Shown: positions 17,803 to 25,897 of the stretch, piece after piece
How positions within the stretch are numbered: the first letter of the stretch is position 1
How the letters are laid out: each line of letters begins with the position of its first letter
Source of the DNA: Promethearchaeia archaeon
GTDB lineage: Archaea > Asgardarchaeota > Lokiarchaeia > Sigyniarchaeales > SOKP01
DNA: 64,000 nucleotides
Assembly (NCBI GenBank): GCA_029856045.1
Contig: JAHQWG010000003.1
Coordinates: 1-64,000, forward strand
Reading direction: 5' to 3'
Position numbers and translations under genes: made by a program
Notes under the pieces: generated by a model
What the model saw: the letters and a program-made list of their open reading frames with translations, nothing else
Told to the model about the DNA's origin: nothing
The model's database searches: none

Positions 17803-18447
17803 TTGATTTATAAAGTATTTTTGATAGATGGGAGTGATGGTATTCTTATTTTAGAAAAATCTTTTAAGGAATTTAATAAAAGTAAAAACTTAAAAACAGA
17901 ATTATTAACTGATTTCTTTAAAGAAGTAAATAAGATGATTGATGATTTACAAGATGCCATGACCAAGGGAAGTAGATTAGGTGATACAAATAGGATTATT
18001 TCTGGAGATTACTCCACGATAATAATGTATTACCATTCATTGTCTCATGTGCTATTTTGCTCAATATCTGATGATGATGATGATAAAGAAAAACTAATAG
18101 AAATACTACAAAATTTTGGGTTAAAATTTTATGAAAAATATGAAAAGGATTTAAAGAAATTTAGAAAAACCTCAGAAAAAAAATATTTTTTAAGTTTTAT
18201 TGATGAAATAGATATATTATCAGTTAGAGGTCGTGGGGCAGAAATATTACCAAAACTGATTATAGCAAAAAATGTTCTTGAACGTATCAAAAATATGGGT
18301 ATAATAAATGATAAGGAACTAAAAATTGCTCTAGAATGTAATGGAAAAAAGTCCCTTCTTAAAATTTCAAGGAATTTAAGTATAGTCGAGAGCAAAATAA
18401 GAGAGAGTCTTAAAAAATTGGAAAATTTAGAAATTATTAAATTATAA
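17803..18447 (+). CDS. Longin-like domain protein with C-terminal helical/winged-helix region
   Basis: The 214-residue protein opens with IYKVFLIDGSDGILILEKSF, then a helix (LLTDFFKEVNKMID) and STIIMYYHSLSHVLFCSISD. This strand-turn-strand-helix pattern matches longin/SNARE-like folds and is similar in style to the N-termini of the two long GTPases nearby. After an acidic DDDDD stretch and a charged helix, the last 60 residues (SLLKISRNLSIVESKIRESL) resemble a winged helix. Function is unknown; longin domains serve as docking units for GTPases and coat proteins. The start is TTG 17803. Confidence 0.55.
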   Translation: MIYKVFLIDGSDGILILEKSFKEFNKSKNLKTELLTDFFKEVNKMIDDLQDAMTKGSRLGDTNRIISGDYSTIIMYYHSLSHVLFCSISDDDDDKEKLIEILQNFGLKFYEKYEKDLKKFRKTSEKKYFLSFIDEIDILSVRGRGAEILPKLIIAKNVLERIKNMGIINDKELKIALECNGKKSLLKISRNLSIVESKIRESLKKLENLEIIKL

Positions 18448-18547
18448 AAACTCATATTGACAAAAAAAAAAGAAAATTTCAAAAATTCATCTTAATTAAT
18501 AAACTCACAATTAATAATTTTTGAAAAACTGTAAAAATCGAATTATC

Positions 18548-19015
18548 ATGGTACAAAAACCAATAGTTATATCACCAAGTAGAAAAAAGGATTTTAAAAA
18601 AGGAACCGGTTTTTCACTTAGAGAGGTAAACAAATCAAATAAAACATTGCAAGATTTGAAAAGTGCAAAAATAAAGATTGATTTTCGCCGAAAATCAGAA
18701 TATCAACAAAATATTGAATACTTAAATAATTTAAAATTAGATTTGAAGAAAAAACCAAAACGTGAGCCTTATAGGAAAAAGGAAGAAAAACCTAAAAAAA
18801 TAATAAAAAAGAAAGTAATTAAGAAACCCCCAATAAAATTAACTTTATTAAATAAATTAGGCCCATCTACTGAAAAAAAAATGATTGAAATTGGAATTCC
18901 TGATGTTCAAACATTAATTAAAGAAGATCCTAAGGAAGTGGCTAGCTTAGTCTCAGGGTGTTCGGAAGAGCGAGTGATTAAATGGATTGAAGAAGGTAAA
19001 AGATTAGTTGAATAA
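18548..19015 (+). CDS. Basic protein with C-terminal helix-hairpin-helix
   Basis: The 155-residue protein is strongly basic for its first 100 residues (many Lys/Pro). It ends in LLNKLGPSTEKKMIEIGIPD, VQTLIKEDPKEVASLVSG and RVIKWIEEGKRLVE, a helix-hairpin-helix arrangement like the N-terminal domain of RadA/Rad51. It probably binds DNA or RNA. A longer frame from TTG 18521 exists, but the ATG at 18548 (MVQKPIVISPS) is the more plausible start. The neighbours give no clear clue to its partner. Confidence 0.55.
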   Translation: MVQKPIVISPSRKKDFKKGTGFSLREVNKSNKTLQDLKSAKIKIDFRRKSEYQQNIEYLNNLKLDLKKKPKREPYRKKEEKPKKIIKKKVIKKPPIKLTLLNKLGPSTEKKMIEIGIPDVQTLIKEDPKEVASLVSGCSEERVIKWIEEGKRLVE

Positions 19016-19049
19016 TTATACTAAATAAAGAAAAATTAGTGCTATTATT

Positions 19050-19541
19050 TTGCAAAAAAATTATTATATTTATTCAAATGATAAATGTAAAATAGTTATA
19101 AATAAAACTCCCATCTGGTTCGAAGAAGTAAAAGTAGAAGGGAATCATGAAAAAGGAACAATATTTTTCGAATCTCATGAAGAATTTGACGAAAATTTTG
19201 GTAAAAGTGTAAAAATTGAATTATCATGGTACCCTAAGGAAAGAGAAGAATATTATCATGCTAGAGAAGTACAAGATTCTATTGATACTTATAATAGCAT
19301 TAATATTGTAGTTACAAAAAAAGAGACTATTTGGCTCTTAAGTCATGAATGTACATATTGGTTTGGAGCAAGGATTAAGATGATACGAAAAGGTTATTAT
19401 CCTTCAAAAATCATTCACTCAATATTTTTTTGTGAAATTACTGGGCGTGTTATAACTATTCATTTTGAAGTGATTAGAAAATATTACTTAAATTATGAGA
19501 AATATATAATTGAAATGCTTCAATCGATTATATGTCATTAA
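19050..19541 (+). CDS. Hypothetical protein, 163 aa
   Basis: I do not recognise this protein. It is soluble, rich in aromatic residues and predicted beta strands (IELSWYPKEREEYYHAREVQ, TIWLLSHECTYWFGARIKMI), with a helical end. It starts with TTG 19050, 35 bp after the HhH gene and on the same strand, so the two may be co-transcribed. Amino-acid use is ordinary for this genome, and no overlapping gene competes for the space. Confidence 0.5.
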   Translation: MQKNYYIYSNDKCKIVINKTPIWFEEVKVEGNHEKGTIFFESHEEFDENFGKSVKIELSWYPKEREEYYHAREVQDSIDTYNSINIVVTKKETIWLLSHECTYWFGARIKMIRKGYYPSKIIHSIFFCEITGRVITIHFEVIRKYYLNYEKYIIEMLQSIICH

Positions 19542-19556
19542 ATAATAAATAAATTC

Positions 19557-20330
19557 TTATTTTTCTGATTTTTCTTTTTGTAGCCAAATAAAAAAATTGT
19601 CATTATTTGTGGGTCCCCCTAAGATTGAGAATTTTCGGATTTTAAAGTGTTTAGTTAATTTTTTAACTTCTTTTTCTGAAAATAAGTGATAATAGCGAGT
19701 GTAAGATCCTTTATTATTCGATTTTTTCCAAGGTATAATTATATCACCAAATTCTTGTAATCCCTTACCGTATTGAGATTTCCTATATTTAGCGGAGAAT
19801 ATCCTTTTTAACCAATCTTTTATGAAATATTTTCGAAACCTCTTTTGCCATTTTCGCCATACAGATAGGATAAATGAACCATTTTCTATCATTAAGTTTG
19901 GGAGTTTAAGCATAAAATCTGAACGAATTTTTTTGTTGTATAAGTGGTGAATCGAAGCGATTGCAAAGATATGGTCAAATACTTCTTTTCTAAAAGGAAG
20001 GAAAATTAGATCAGACAATATTATTTCGATTTCTCTTGTTTTTAAGCGACTATTCCTATTTCTAATTAATTCATCTCTTTGATTTTTAATAATTTTCAAT
20101 AATTCGATCGAATTATCTAATCCGATTATTCGAAAATCATTTTGTTTACTTCCAATAATTGACATATTCCTACCATTTCCACATCCAGCATCTAAGACTA
20201 TTCCACTAACGTCAAGATTATCTATTATAGATTCATAAAATTCTTTAAACGCTCTCCAGGGCTTCTTCCTTTTCAAATCAAAATCTTTTGCAAAACAATC
20301 ATAAAAATTTTTTTTCAAACTCTTAATCAA
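19557..20330 (-). CDS. Trm9/ALKBH8-like SAM-dependent methyltransferase
   Basis: The 257-residue class I methyltransferase has the SAM-binding VLDAGCGNGRNM (motif I), IIGLDNS, LSDLIFLPF and an IASIHHLY catalytic-loop segment. The late part is distinctive: EFGDIIIPWKKS and YTRYYHLFSEKEV match the GDxxVPW and RxYHLF elements of yeast Trm9 and the methyltransferase of ALKBH8. Those enzymes methylate carboxymethyl-uridine at tRNA wobble position 34. A tRNA substrate is therefore likely, but only by family. No Trm112-like partner is seen in the window. Confidence 0.72.
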   Translation of the reverse strand: MIKSLKKNFYDCFAKDFDLKRKKPWRAFKEFYESIIDNLDVSGIVLDAGCGNGRNMSIIGSKQNDFRIIGLDNSIELLKIIKNQRDELIRNRNSRLKTREIEIILSDLIFLPFRKEVFDHIFAIASIHHLYNKKIRSDFMLKLPNLMIENGSFILSVWRKWQKRFRKYFIKDWLKRIFSAKYRKSQYGKGLQEFGDIIIPWKKSNNKGSYTRYYHLFSEKEVKKLTKHFKIRKFSILGGPTNNDNFFIWLQKEKSEK

Positions 20331-20379
20331 GTTTGAAAATATACTAAAATATAAAAAAATATAGATACTTCTATAAAAT

Positions 20380-22050
20380 ATGGAAAATGTTGATAATTTC
20401 TTTCAAACTTTTAATCAAGTGCTTGGAGAAGATCTTTTAACTTATTTTGGAAAATTTTATAATTATTTATCTGATTTATTTGTAGAAGCTTATATTAAAT
20501 TAGAAAATAAGACTAAAAATGATGATTTTATAACTTATAAAAAAAATATTGAAAGTATTTTTGAGGTCATTTCATTAGGATTAAGAACAGTTGGTGTTTC
20601 AAGAGATGAGATTACCTCATTTAAAAATGATTTTCTTAATTCGATTAAAGATAAATATGAAAATATTGAGAAATATAGTCAAATATTAGATTTAATCTTG
20701 AAACCAATAATAGAAGCTTCTCTCATAGAAATTATTATTCAATATCTTATAAGTGAAGATAAAACCCAACTTTTAAATCTCAATGTTTTCAATTTACTTC
20801 CAAGAGGTTTTATTGAGAAAGTTGAGAATTTTAAAGAATCTTATGTCTCACCTCCAATTCTTGTTTTTTTAAAAGGTGATAAAATTAAGAAAGAACCTTC
20901 TCCAATTCCAGTTGAAATTGAGAAAATACCGACAAGATTTATTAAACCTGCAGAAAAAGCTATAATGGACCTTTTAGAAAAACTAAAACAACAAAGAATC
21001 GATAGTGAAAAAATTCTTGAAAAAAAGATTCCTATCGAAAACAAAGATGAAGCCGTGGAGATTTTAAAAAAAATTAGAAGAATTCGAGATGAAGATCTCT
21101 CTCTTATTGAATCAACTGAAGCTAAACAATCAATTGAGGAAATAAAAATAAAAGAATCAGTAGATATTAGAAGTGAAATATTTATTGAATTTTTTGGTAA
21201 TTTTCCTCAATTATCTCCAATTGTTAGAAATAATATTAAAATTAATAATGAAAATTTACAACAATATAATTTTAAAGAGTTTCAAGATTTAGAGACATTC
21301 TATTATTTTATTTGTTCTTTAAAGATGATGGGGTTAGATTTTCCTTATTCTAGAGATGAAATCGTTAATAGATTGCAAAATTTTATCTCTAATAAAATTT
21401 TTTGCACAGGAATTGATTCTGTCCCTGATCCTTTAAATGTTTTTTTTGGAACTGCAATTTTTTCCGAGTTTAGTTTATTATCGCATAAAAGTATTGACAT
21501 CGGAAAGATAAAAAATTTTATTTATGGAGAGCTTTCTGATTTTAATCCCTGGAAATTACATCTAAATACATATTCTTTATTAACTCTTAAAGTTTTAGAA
21601 AAAAATGGAGTTTCTTCCCAAAAATTTTCCCAATTAGAATCCAATTTATTAAAATATGATATAAAAACAGCCGAAGACTATTATCCAAATATAGATTTAT
21701 TTGATAAAATTCTTTCTCTTAAATTATTAAATAATTTTGGTGATTTAAGCGATTTTTCTCAAGAATTTCTCAGACAACTTAAACAAAATATAACAATAAA
21801 TGGGTCTATTAGTTACAATCTTACTGACACTGCAAAATTTTTGTTAATGGCATCTCTATTAAATTTAAATAATGAAATAAAAGAAGAAATAAATCAAATG
21901 AAAAATTACATACAAAATGGAACAACACTCTTTAATAATCCAAAAGATCTCAAAAATTTAAATTGGAATCTTGATAATCTTGGATTTAAAATAGAAATTA
22001 GGATGTTATATTGGATATTATTAGCATTATCTCAATTCCCAAATCCTTAA
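20380..22050 (+). CDS. Large helical protein, possible alpha/alpha-toroid C-terminus
   Basis: The 556-residue soluble protein is almost all helical. Residues 1-190 are helical with no recognised motif. Residues about 190-260 are a charged coiled-coil-like stretch (EKAIMDLLEKLKQQRIDSEK). The C-terminal 290 residues have repeated helix pairs such as DPLNVFFGTAIFSEFSLLS, WKLHLNTYSLLTLKVLEKNG and NLTDTAKFLLMASLLNLN. These look like the repeats of prenyltransferase-beta/terpene-cyclase type alpha-alpha barrels, but I see no catalytic zinc motif. Function is unknown. The end overlaps the next (minus-strand) gene by 4 bp. Confidence 0.5.
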   Translation: MENVDNFFQTFNQVLGEDLLTYFGKFYNYLSDLFVEAYIKLENKTKNDDFITYKKNIESIFEVISLGLRTVGVSRDEITSFKNDFLNSIKDKYENIEKYSQILDLILKPIIEASLIEIIIQYLISEDKTQLLNLNVFNLLPRGFIEKVENFKESYVSPPILVFLKGDKIKKEPSPIPVEIEKIPTRFIKPAEKAIMDLLEKLKQQRIDSEKILEKKIPIENKDEAVEILKKIRRIRDEDLSLIESTEAKQSIEEIKIKESVDIRSEIFIEFFGNFPQLSPIVRNNIKINNENLQQYNFKEFQDLETFYYFICSLKMMGLDFPYSRDEIVNRLQNFISNKIFCTGIDSVPDPLNVFFGTAIFSEFSLLSHKSIDIGKIKNFIYGELSDFNPWKLHLNTYSLLTLKVLEKNGVSSQKFSQLESNLLKYDIKTAEDYYPNIDLFDKILSLKLLNNFGDLSDFSQEFLRQLKQNITINGSISYNLTDTAKFLLMASLLNLNNEIKEEINQMKNYIQNGTTLFNNPKDLKNLNWNLDNLGFKIEIRMLYWILLALSQFPNP

Positions 22051-22682
22051 TTTTCAATTATTAATCTTTTCATCTTATTATCATACTTTAAGATGGTTTT
22101 TATAAAATTTCGCGCTGTAGGTTTGATTCTTCCTTTCTCCACATTATTATTCCAAATTTCAATAAATTTACTATTTTCCTTTAATTCTTCTACAACTCTC
22201 TTACCAATTTTTACCCATTTTTTATTACTAATATATGGAGCATTAGCTGAAATGCCTTTACAATATTCTTTTGCTTTTGTTGTATAGAACATCTGAATAT
22301 TGATTTTTGAACTAGAACTTTTTATATTTAATACTTTAAACGTAAAAGGAAATGTTCGACAAAACATAGGGCGTAAATTATAAATTTTACACTTTTTTTC
22401 ATCTAGGAAAATACATTCCCCAGTAGATTTTTTTAATAGCCCAACAAAAGCGTTTCCTTTTTCGGTGATTATCGACGGAATTACCATCTTTTTAAAAAAA
22501 TCATTTGAAATATTTTTTTCATATATATAAAAACCCAAAATTTCTAAAATTTCATTAAAAGATAAATTTAATCCTTTAGTTATTCTTAATATATCAAGAT
22601 AAGTTACATTAACTATTGTTTTTTTATCGGAACAGCAATTCGCGCAATAAACACATCGAAATTTGAAACGATCCTTTTGCAT
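22047..22682 (-). CDS. YkgJ/UPF0153-type Cys-cluster protein
   Basis: The 211-residue protein has FKFRCVYCANCCSDKK at the N-terminus and CIFLDEKKCKIYNLRPMFCR plus TFPF in the middle, giving the CxxCxxCC...C...C...RPxxCR signature of the YkgJ family. The first motif starts at residue 10 and the N-terminus lacks the acidic leader of the other copy (230-961). It presumably binds zinc or an Fe-S cluster; its role is unknown. A small unknown gene lies 40 bp upstream on the same strand and may be co-transcribed. Confidence 0.78.
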   Translation of the reverse strand: MQKDRFKFRCVYCANCCSDKKTIVNVTYLDILRITKGLNLSFNEILEILGFYIYEKNISNDFFKKMVIPSIITEKGNAFVGLLKKSTGECIFLDEKKCKIYNLRPMFCRTFPFTFKVLNIKSSSSKINIQMFYTTKAKEYCKGISANAPYISNKKWVKIGKRVVEELKENSKFIEIWNNNVEKGRIKPTARNFIKTILKYDNKMKRLIIEN

Positions 22683-22722
22683 TTTAATATATTAAAATAA
22701 GAAAGAATAGTTTTTAATTAAT

Positions 22723-23049
22723 CTAGAGAAATTCCTTTTTTAACATACTAATAATGTCATCACGATCTGAATTATCAATATCTTTTGCATCTTTACCCAT
22801 TGAGTTGAATTTATCAGGGGGGACTTCATGAAAAAGAGATAGAATTAGGATTATTGCATTTTCAACAAGTTTATAATTATTATATAAATTTTCGATTTCT
22901 TTCTTTTTTTTCAAGAAGCCCATTAAATTTATATAAGTTTGATCTTCCCAAATTTCTGTTTCTTCATCGGTTCTATTTTTTTTGTTAAAAAATTTTAGAA
23001 TTTGGTCATAGGCTTCCAATTCTTTACCGCCGCCGCTAATAGTACTCAA
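22723..23049 (-). CDS. Hypothetical small acidic helical protein
   Basis: The 108-residue protein is soluble, mostly helical and acidic, with a glycine-rich start (STISGGGKELEAYDQILKFF) and an Asp-rich end. No known motif is seen. It lies 40 bp upstream of the YkgJ-type gene in the same direction, so an operon is likely. It has a clean ATG and no competing reading frame. Confidence 0.5.
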   Translation of the reverse strand: MSTISGGGKELEAYDQILKFFNKKNRTDEETEIWEDQTYINLMGFLKKKKEIENLYNNYKLVENAIILILSLFHEVPPDKFNSMGKDAKDIDNSDRDDIISMLKKEFL

Positions 23050-23129
23050 ACCTTTTTAATATTTTTTTATTATATCAAAAAATTTTTAATAATAGTTCTT
23101 ATATTTCAAATTTTTAAAACTCCTAAAAA

Positions 23130-23151
23130 ATGCGCATAATATGCGCATAAT
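23130..23151. promoter_or_regulatory. Two tandem palindromes, ATGCGCAT
   Basis: The self-complementary 8-mer ATGCGCAT occurs twice, at 23130-23137 and 23141-23148, as an 11-bp tandem unit ATGCGCATAAT. It lies in the 279-bp AT-rich gap between the divergent small protein gene and the acyltransferase gene. Paired palindromes one helical turn apart look like an operator for a dimeric repressor. The rest of the gap shows only AT-rich sequence and short T runs. Confidence 0.35.
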
Positions 23152-23328
23152 ATGAACCGATAACCAATTTTGTCGTATATTATTATTACTCCTTGAATAT
23201 TTATTATTTTTGTCGAAAAATAAAACACAAAATTACTCTAATTTGCATATCTTGATTTATCACTAAAAGAACTTTTTTTTTACTAAAATAGTAACCTTTA
23301 ATTAATTTCTAAGCTAATTTTTTAAAAA

Positions 23329-25023
23329 ATGGCATCAGAAACTAATAAGAAAAAAATAAAAAATCATAATATTCTTCTTTATTTAATTAGTTATCTTTTA
23401 ATTTATTTTGTTTCATTTGGTATTCCAGGAATTCTATTCATTGTGTTTATTAATTTTTTTTTTATTCCACATGTGTTAAATGTTTCAAATTTTCTGGATC
23501 TTTTTACAGATCAAAATTCACTTATTTGTTTAATATTATCTCCAATTATTATAATTGTATGTTATTTATTGCATTTACTCATAATAGCCATAAATTTAAA
23601 GTTAATCTATCATTATACAGAGAAAAAAGTTCCTACTAAAGATGGTATAATTCCAAGAGATTTTCCCAATAAAGAATTGCAATTTTATCATGTAAGATCA
23701 TTTATTATGAAATATCCAAAATGGGCTTTTTCAAAAAGTCCATTCCCTTGGCTTACTGTTAAATTATTTAATTTTATTGGTACAAACCAGATGGGAAAAG
23801 GTACAACACTTGAAGAACAAGTCGTTGGTGAGAAATTAATCAAAACGGGAAAAAATTGTTATTTTGGAGTAAATAGTGTTTTAGCTAGCCATTTAGTAGA
23901 AGGAATTTATGGAAATGTGAATCTATTTACCATTAAAGTGGGAAATAATGTTACGTTTCCAGCATTTGGAATGGCAACTCCAGGTACGGAGATTGGTGAT
24001 AATGTTGTTTTACTCCCATTATCAGCTGCTGCAAAACATAATCAATTGAAAGGAAATAACTATTATTTTGGAATCCCAGTAAGAAAAATATTCACTAAAA
24101 AAATAAAAGAATGCACAGGATTAACCGAAAACCAAATCATAAAAAAAAAAAAAAAAAAAAAGATATGTAATGATATGAATGAATCAACTGAATCTATGGA
24201 ACTAACTATCGATGTTCTTACAGGAAGTGGAATGCCTAAGGATGCTTTAAAATTTTTATGGCTTTATATTCCGATTATTTGGTTTGCAGGAACAGTAACT
24301 TTATTTCAATTCACATCCTTTTGGAAGGATTATATTAATATTCCTATACTTTTTTACTTACTATTACCATTTGTGATATTTGGAGATATTTATATTTTTC
24401 TTGGTCTTTCATTGTTTTTTACTAAACTATTATTAATTTTTATAAATCTTATTCATAAACCAAAAGAAGGAATTTTTCACATTAGAGAAGATAGAAGAGT
24501 TTATATTTTTTGGTGCATCAGAAAATTACTAAAAAAATTTGTAATATGGTTTGCAAGAAATACCCCTCTCCCATATGTTGATATTATAGCTTTTAGATGT
24601 TTGGGAGTGAAAGTGAATTTTTCAAATTCAATATTAGACAGCTGGTTAGATTTAGAATTTATTGAAGCTGGAAAAAAGGTTTTTATTGGGCAAGGTTCAA
24701 CGGTTTGTAGTGGCATCGTTGTTGGAAATTATTTAATAATCAAAAGGATAATATTTGAAGATCTCGCTATAGTTGGGGGTCATTCTGTTGTTTCTCCAGG
24801 AACAATTATCCGAAAAAACACAATATTGGGTGCTGCATCAATTACTAGCTTTAATCAAGAATTAGAAAAAGATTGGGTATATATGGGGATTCCAGCAAGA
24901 AAACTTAAACTAAATAAATATGCTGAGAGTAATAGAGAGATTATTATAAAAAAGGACGTCGAATTAAAAGAGACATCTATAGTTAAATATGAAAAAATAG
25001 AAAATAAAGAAGGTGAAAAATAA
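23329..25023 (+). CDS. Membrane-bound hexapeptide-repeat acyltransferase (NRPS-terminal-domain-like)
   Basis: The 564-residue protein has two similar halves. The first has an N-terminal membrane helix pair, a second helix and a left-handed beta-helix (KTGKNCYFGVNSVLASHLVE ... NNVTFPAFGMATPGTEIGDN). The second repeats the plan with helices around 305-375 and another beta-helix (KVFIGQGSTVCSGIVVGNYL ... GGHSVVSPGTIIRKNT). This resembles TIGR02353-type domains found at the end of some non-ribosomal peptide synthetases. Probable activity is acyl transfer at the membrane; the substrate is unknown. A 21-base A run (24141-24161) codes for a lysine run between the halves. The frame ends at TAA 25021, but homologous sequence continues in the next frame, so this is likely part of a larger protein. 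Confidence 0.7.
   Translation: MASETNKKKIKNHNILLYLISYLLIYFVSFGIPGILFIVFINFFFIPHVLNVSNFLDLFTDQNSLICLILSPIIIIVCYLLHLLIIAINLKLIYHYTEKKVPTKDGIIPRDFPNKELQFYHVRSFIMKYPKWAFSKSPFPWLTVKLFNFIGTNQMGKGTTLEEQVVGEKLIKTGKNCYFGVNSVLASHLVEGIYGNVNLFTIKVGNNVTFPAFGMATPGTEIGDNVVLLPLSAAAKHNQLKGNNYYFGIPVRKIFTKKIKECTGLTENQIIKKKKKKKICNDMNESTESMELTIDVLTGSGMPKDALKFLWLYIPIIWFAGTVTLFQFTSFWKDYINIPILFYLLLPFVIFGDIYIFLGLSLFFTKLLLIFINLIHKPKEGIFHIREDRRVYIFWCIRKLLKKFVIWFARNTPLPYVDIIAFRCLGVKVNFSNSILDSWLDLEFIEAGKKVFIGQGSTVCSGIVVGNYLIIKRIIFEDLAIVGGHSVVSPGTIIRKNTILGAASITSFNQELEKDWVYMGIPARKLKLNKYAESNREIIIKKDVELKETSIVKYEKIENKEGEK
24141..24161. repeat. Homopolymer tract of 21 adenines inside a gene
   Basis: Twenty-one consecutive A residues code for six AAA lysine codons and part of the next inside the acyltransferase hinge. 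A run this long is prone to slippage in replication, transcription and sequencing, so the reading frame after it should be treated with care. The frame is kept through it here. Confidence 0.9.
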
Positions 25024-25196
25024 CGGCGACTCCTGTATCTTTAAAAATAGCTCCTTTTACTGCAAGTGTTATAGCTAAAAAGAGATATTTTATTATATAT
25101 TTCATTTTAATATGGGGAAGTTGCATTCCTCCCATTTTACAATTTTGGTTTTTTTGGAAAATTCTAAATATTAATGAATTATTATTTTTTGCTCTT

Positions 25197-25853
25197 TTGC
25201 CATTAGAATTTCTTCTTTTTTATTTAATTTTAGTTTTTAGTTCAATATTTTTTGCAAAAATAATCTTAATTTTTGTAAATTTATTTCATAAACCTCGAGA
25301 AGGTGTATTCAAAAGAGATCCGAAAAATAGAGATTATTGTTATTGGAGTCTTCGATCAATGATTATAAAATGGCCAGCATGGATAAGTCATTCATTCCCC
25401 GTTCCTTGGCACGATGTAATTTTAATGAAAGTATTTGGAGTAAAAACTAATTTTTCAAATTCAACTTTTGATGGATGGGTAAATTGTGAATTTATTGAAT
25501 TTGGAAGTAATATATCGGTTGGTCAAGCTGCGATAATATTATCTTCAATGATTATTGGCGATTATTTAATCATTAAAAAAGTTAAAATAGGAGACAATGT
25601 AATCATTGGCTCGCATTCAGTTATTTCACCTGGAACAATTATTGGAAAAAATTGTATCCTTTCTGCATTTTCTTATACTATGGTTGACCAAGAATTAGAA
25701 GAAAGTTGGGTCTATATTGGGATTCCAGCAAAAAAATATAGAGAAAATAAATTCATAAAGGCTGAAAAAGAGTTAAAGATTAAAAAGAAATTAAGTGTAT
25801 CAGAAAAATGGGATAATTTTATTGAAAAAAGAGAAGGTATCACTTCAAAATAA
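25197..25853 (+). CDS. C-terminal acyltransferase module, probably out-of-frame continuation of the previous gene
   Basis: The 218 residues called from TTG 25197 are homologous to the second half of the preceding protein: KIILIFVNLFHKPREGVF, WVNCEFIEFGSNISVGQAAI, a beta-helix and WVYIGIPAKKY. The same frame is open without a stop back to 25017, but with no ATG, GTG or TTG before 25197. That upstream stretch codes for KKRYFIIYFILIW and more hydrophobic sequence, matching the membrane hairpin missing from the TTG-started product. One extra base in the A run at 25016-25020 would join both frames into a protein of about 840 residues. I read it as one gene split by a frameshift or a sequencing error; an independent gene with an unusual start is the alternative. 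Confidence 0.6.
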   Translation: MPLEFLLFYLILVFSSIFFAKIILIFVNLFHKPREGVFKRDPKNRDYCYWSLRSMIIKWPAWISHSFPVPWHDVILMKVFGVKTNFSNSTFDGWVNCEFIEFGSNISVGQAAIILSSMIIGDYLIIKKVKIGDNVIIGSHSVISPGTIIGKNCILSAFSYTMVDQELEESWVYIGIPAKKYRENKFIKAEKELKIKKKLSVSEKWDNFIEKREGITSK

Positions 25854-25897
25854 GAAAATATTAGAATAAATTAAATTTAAAAGAAATTCTCCGTAAA

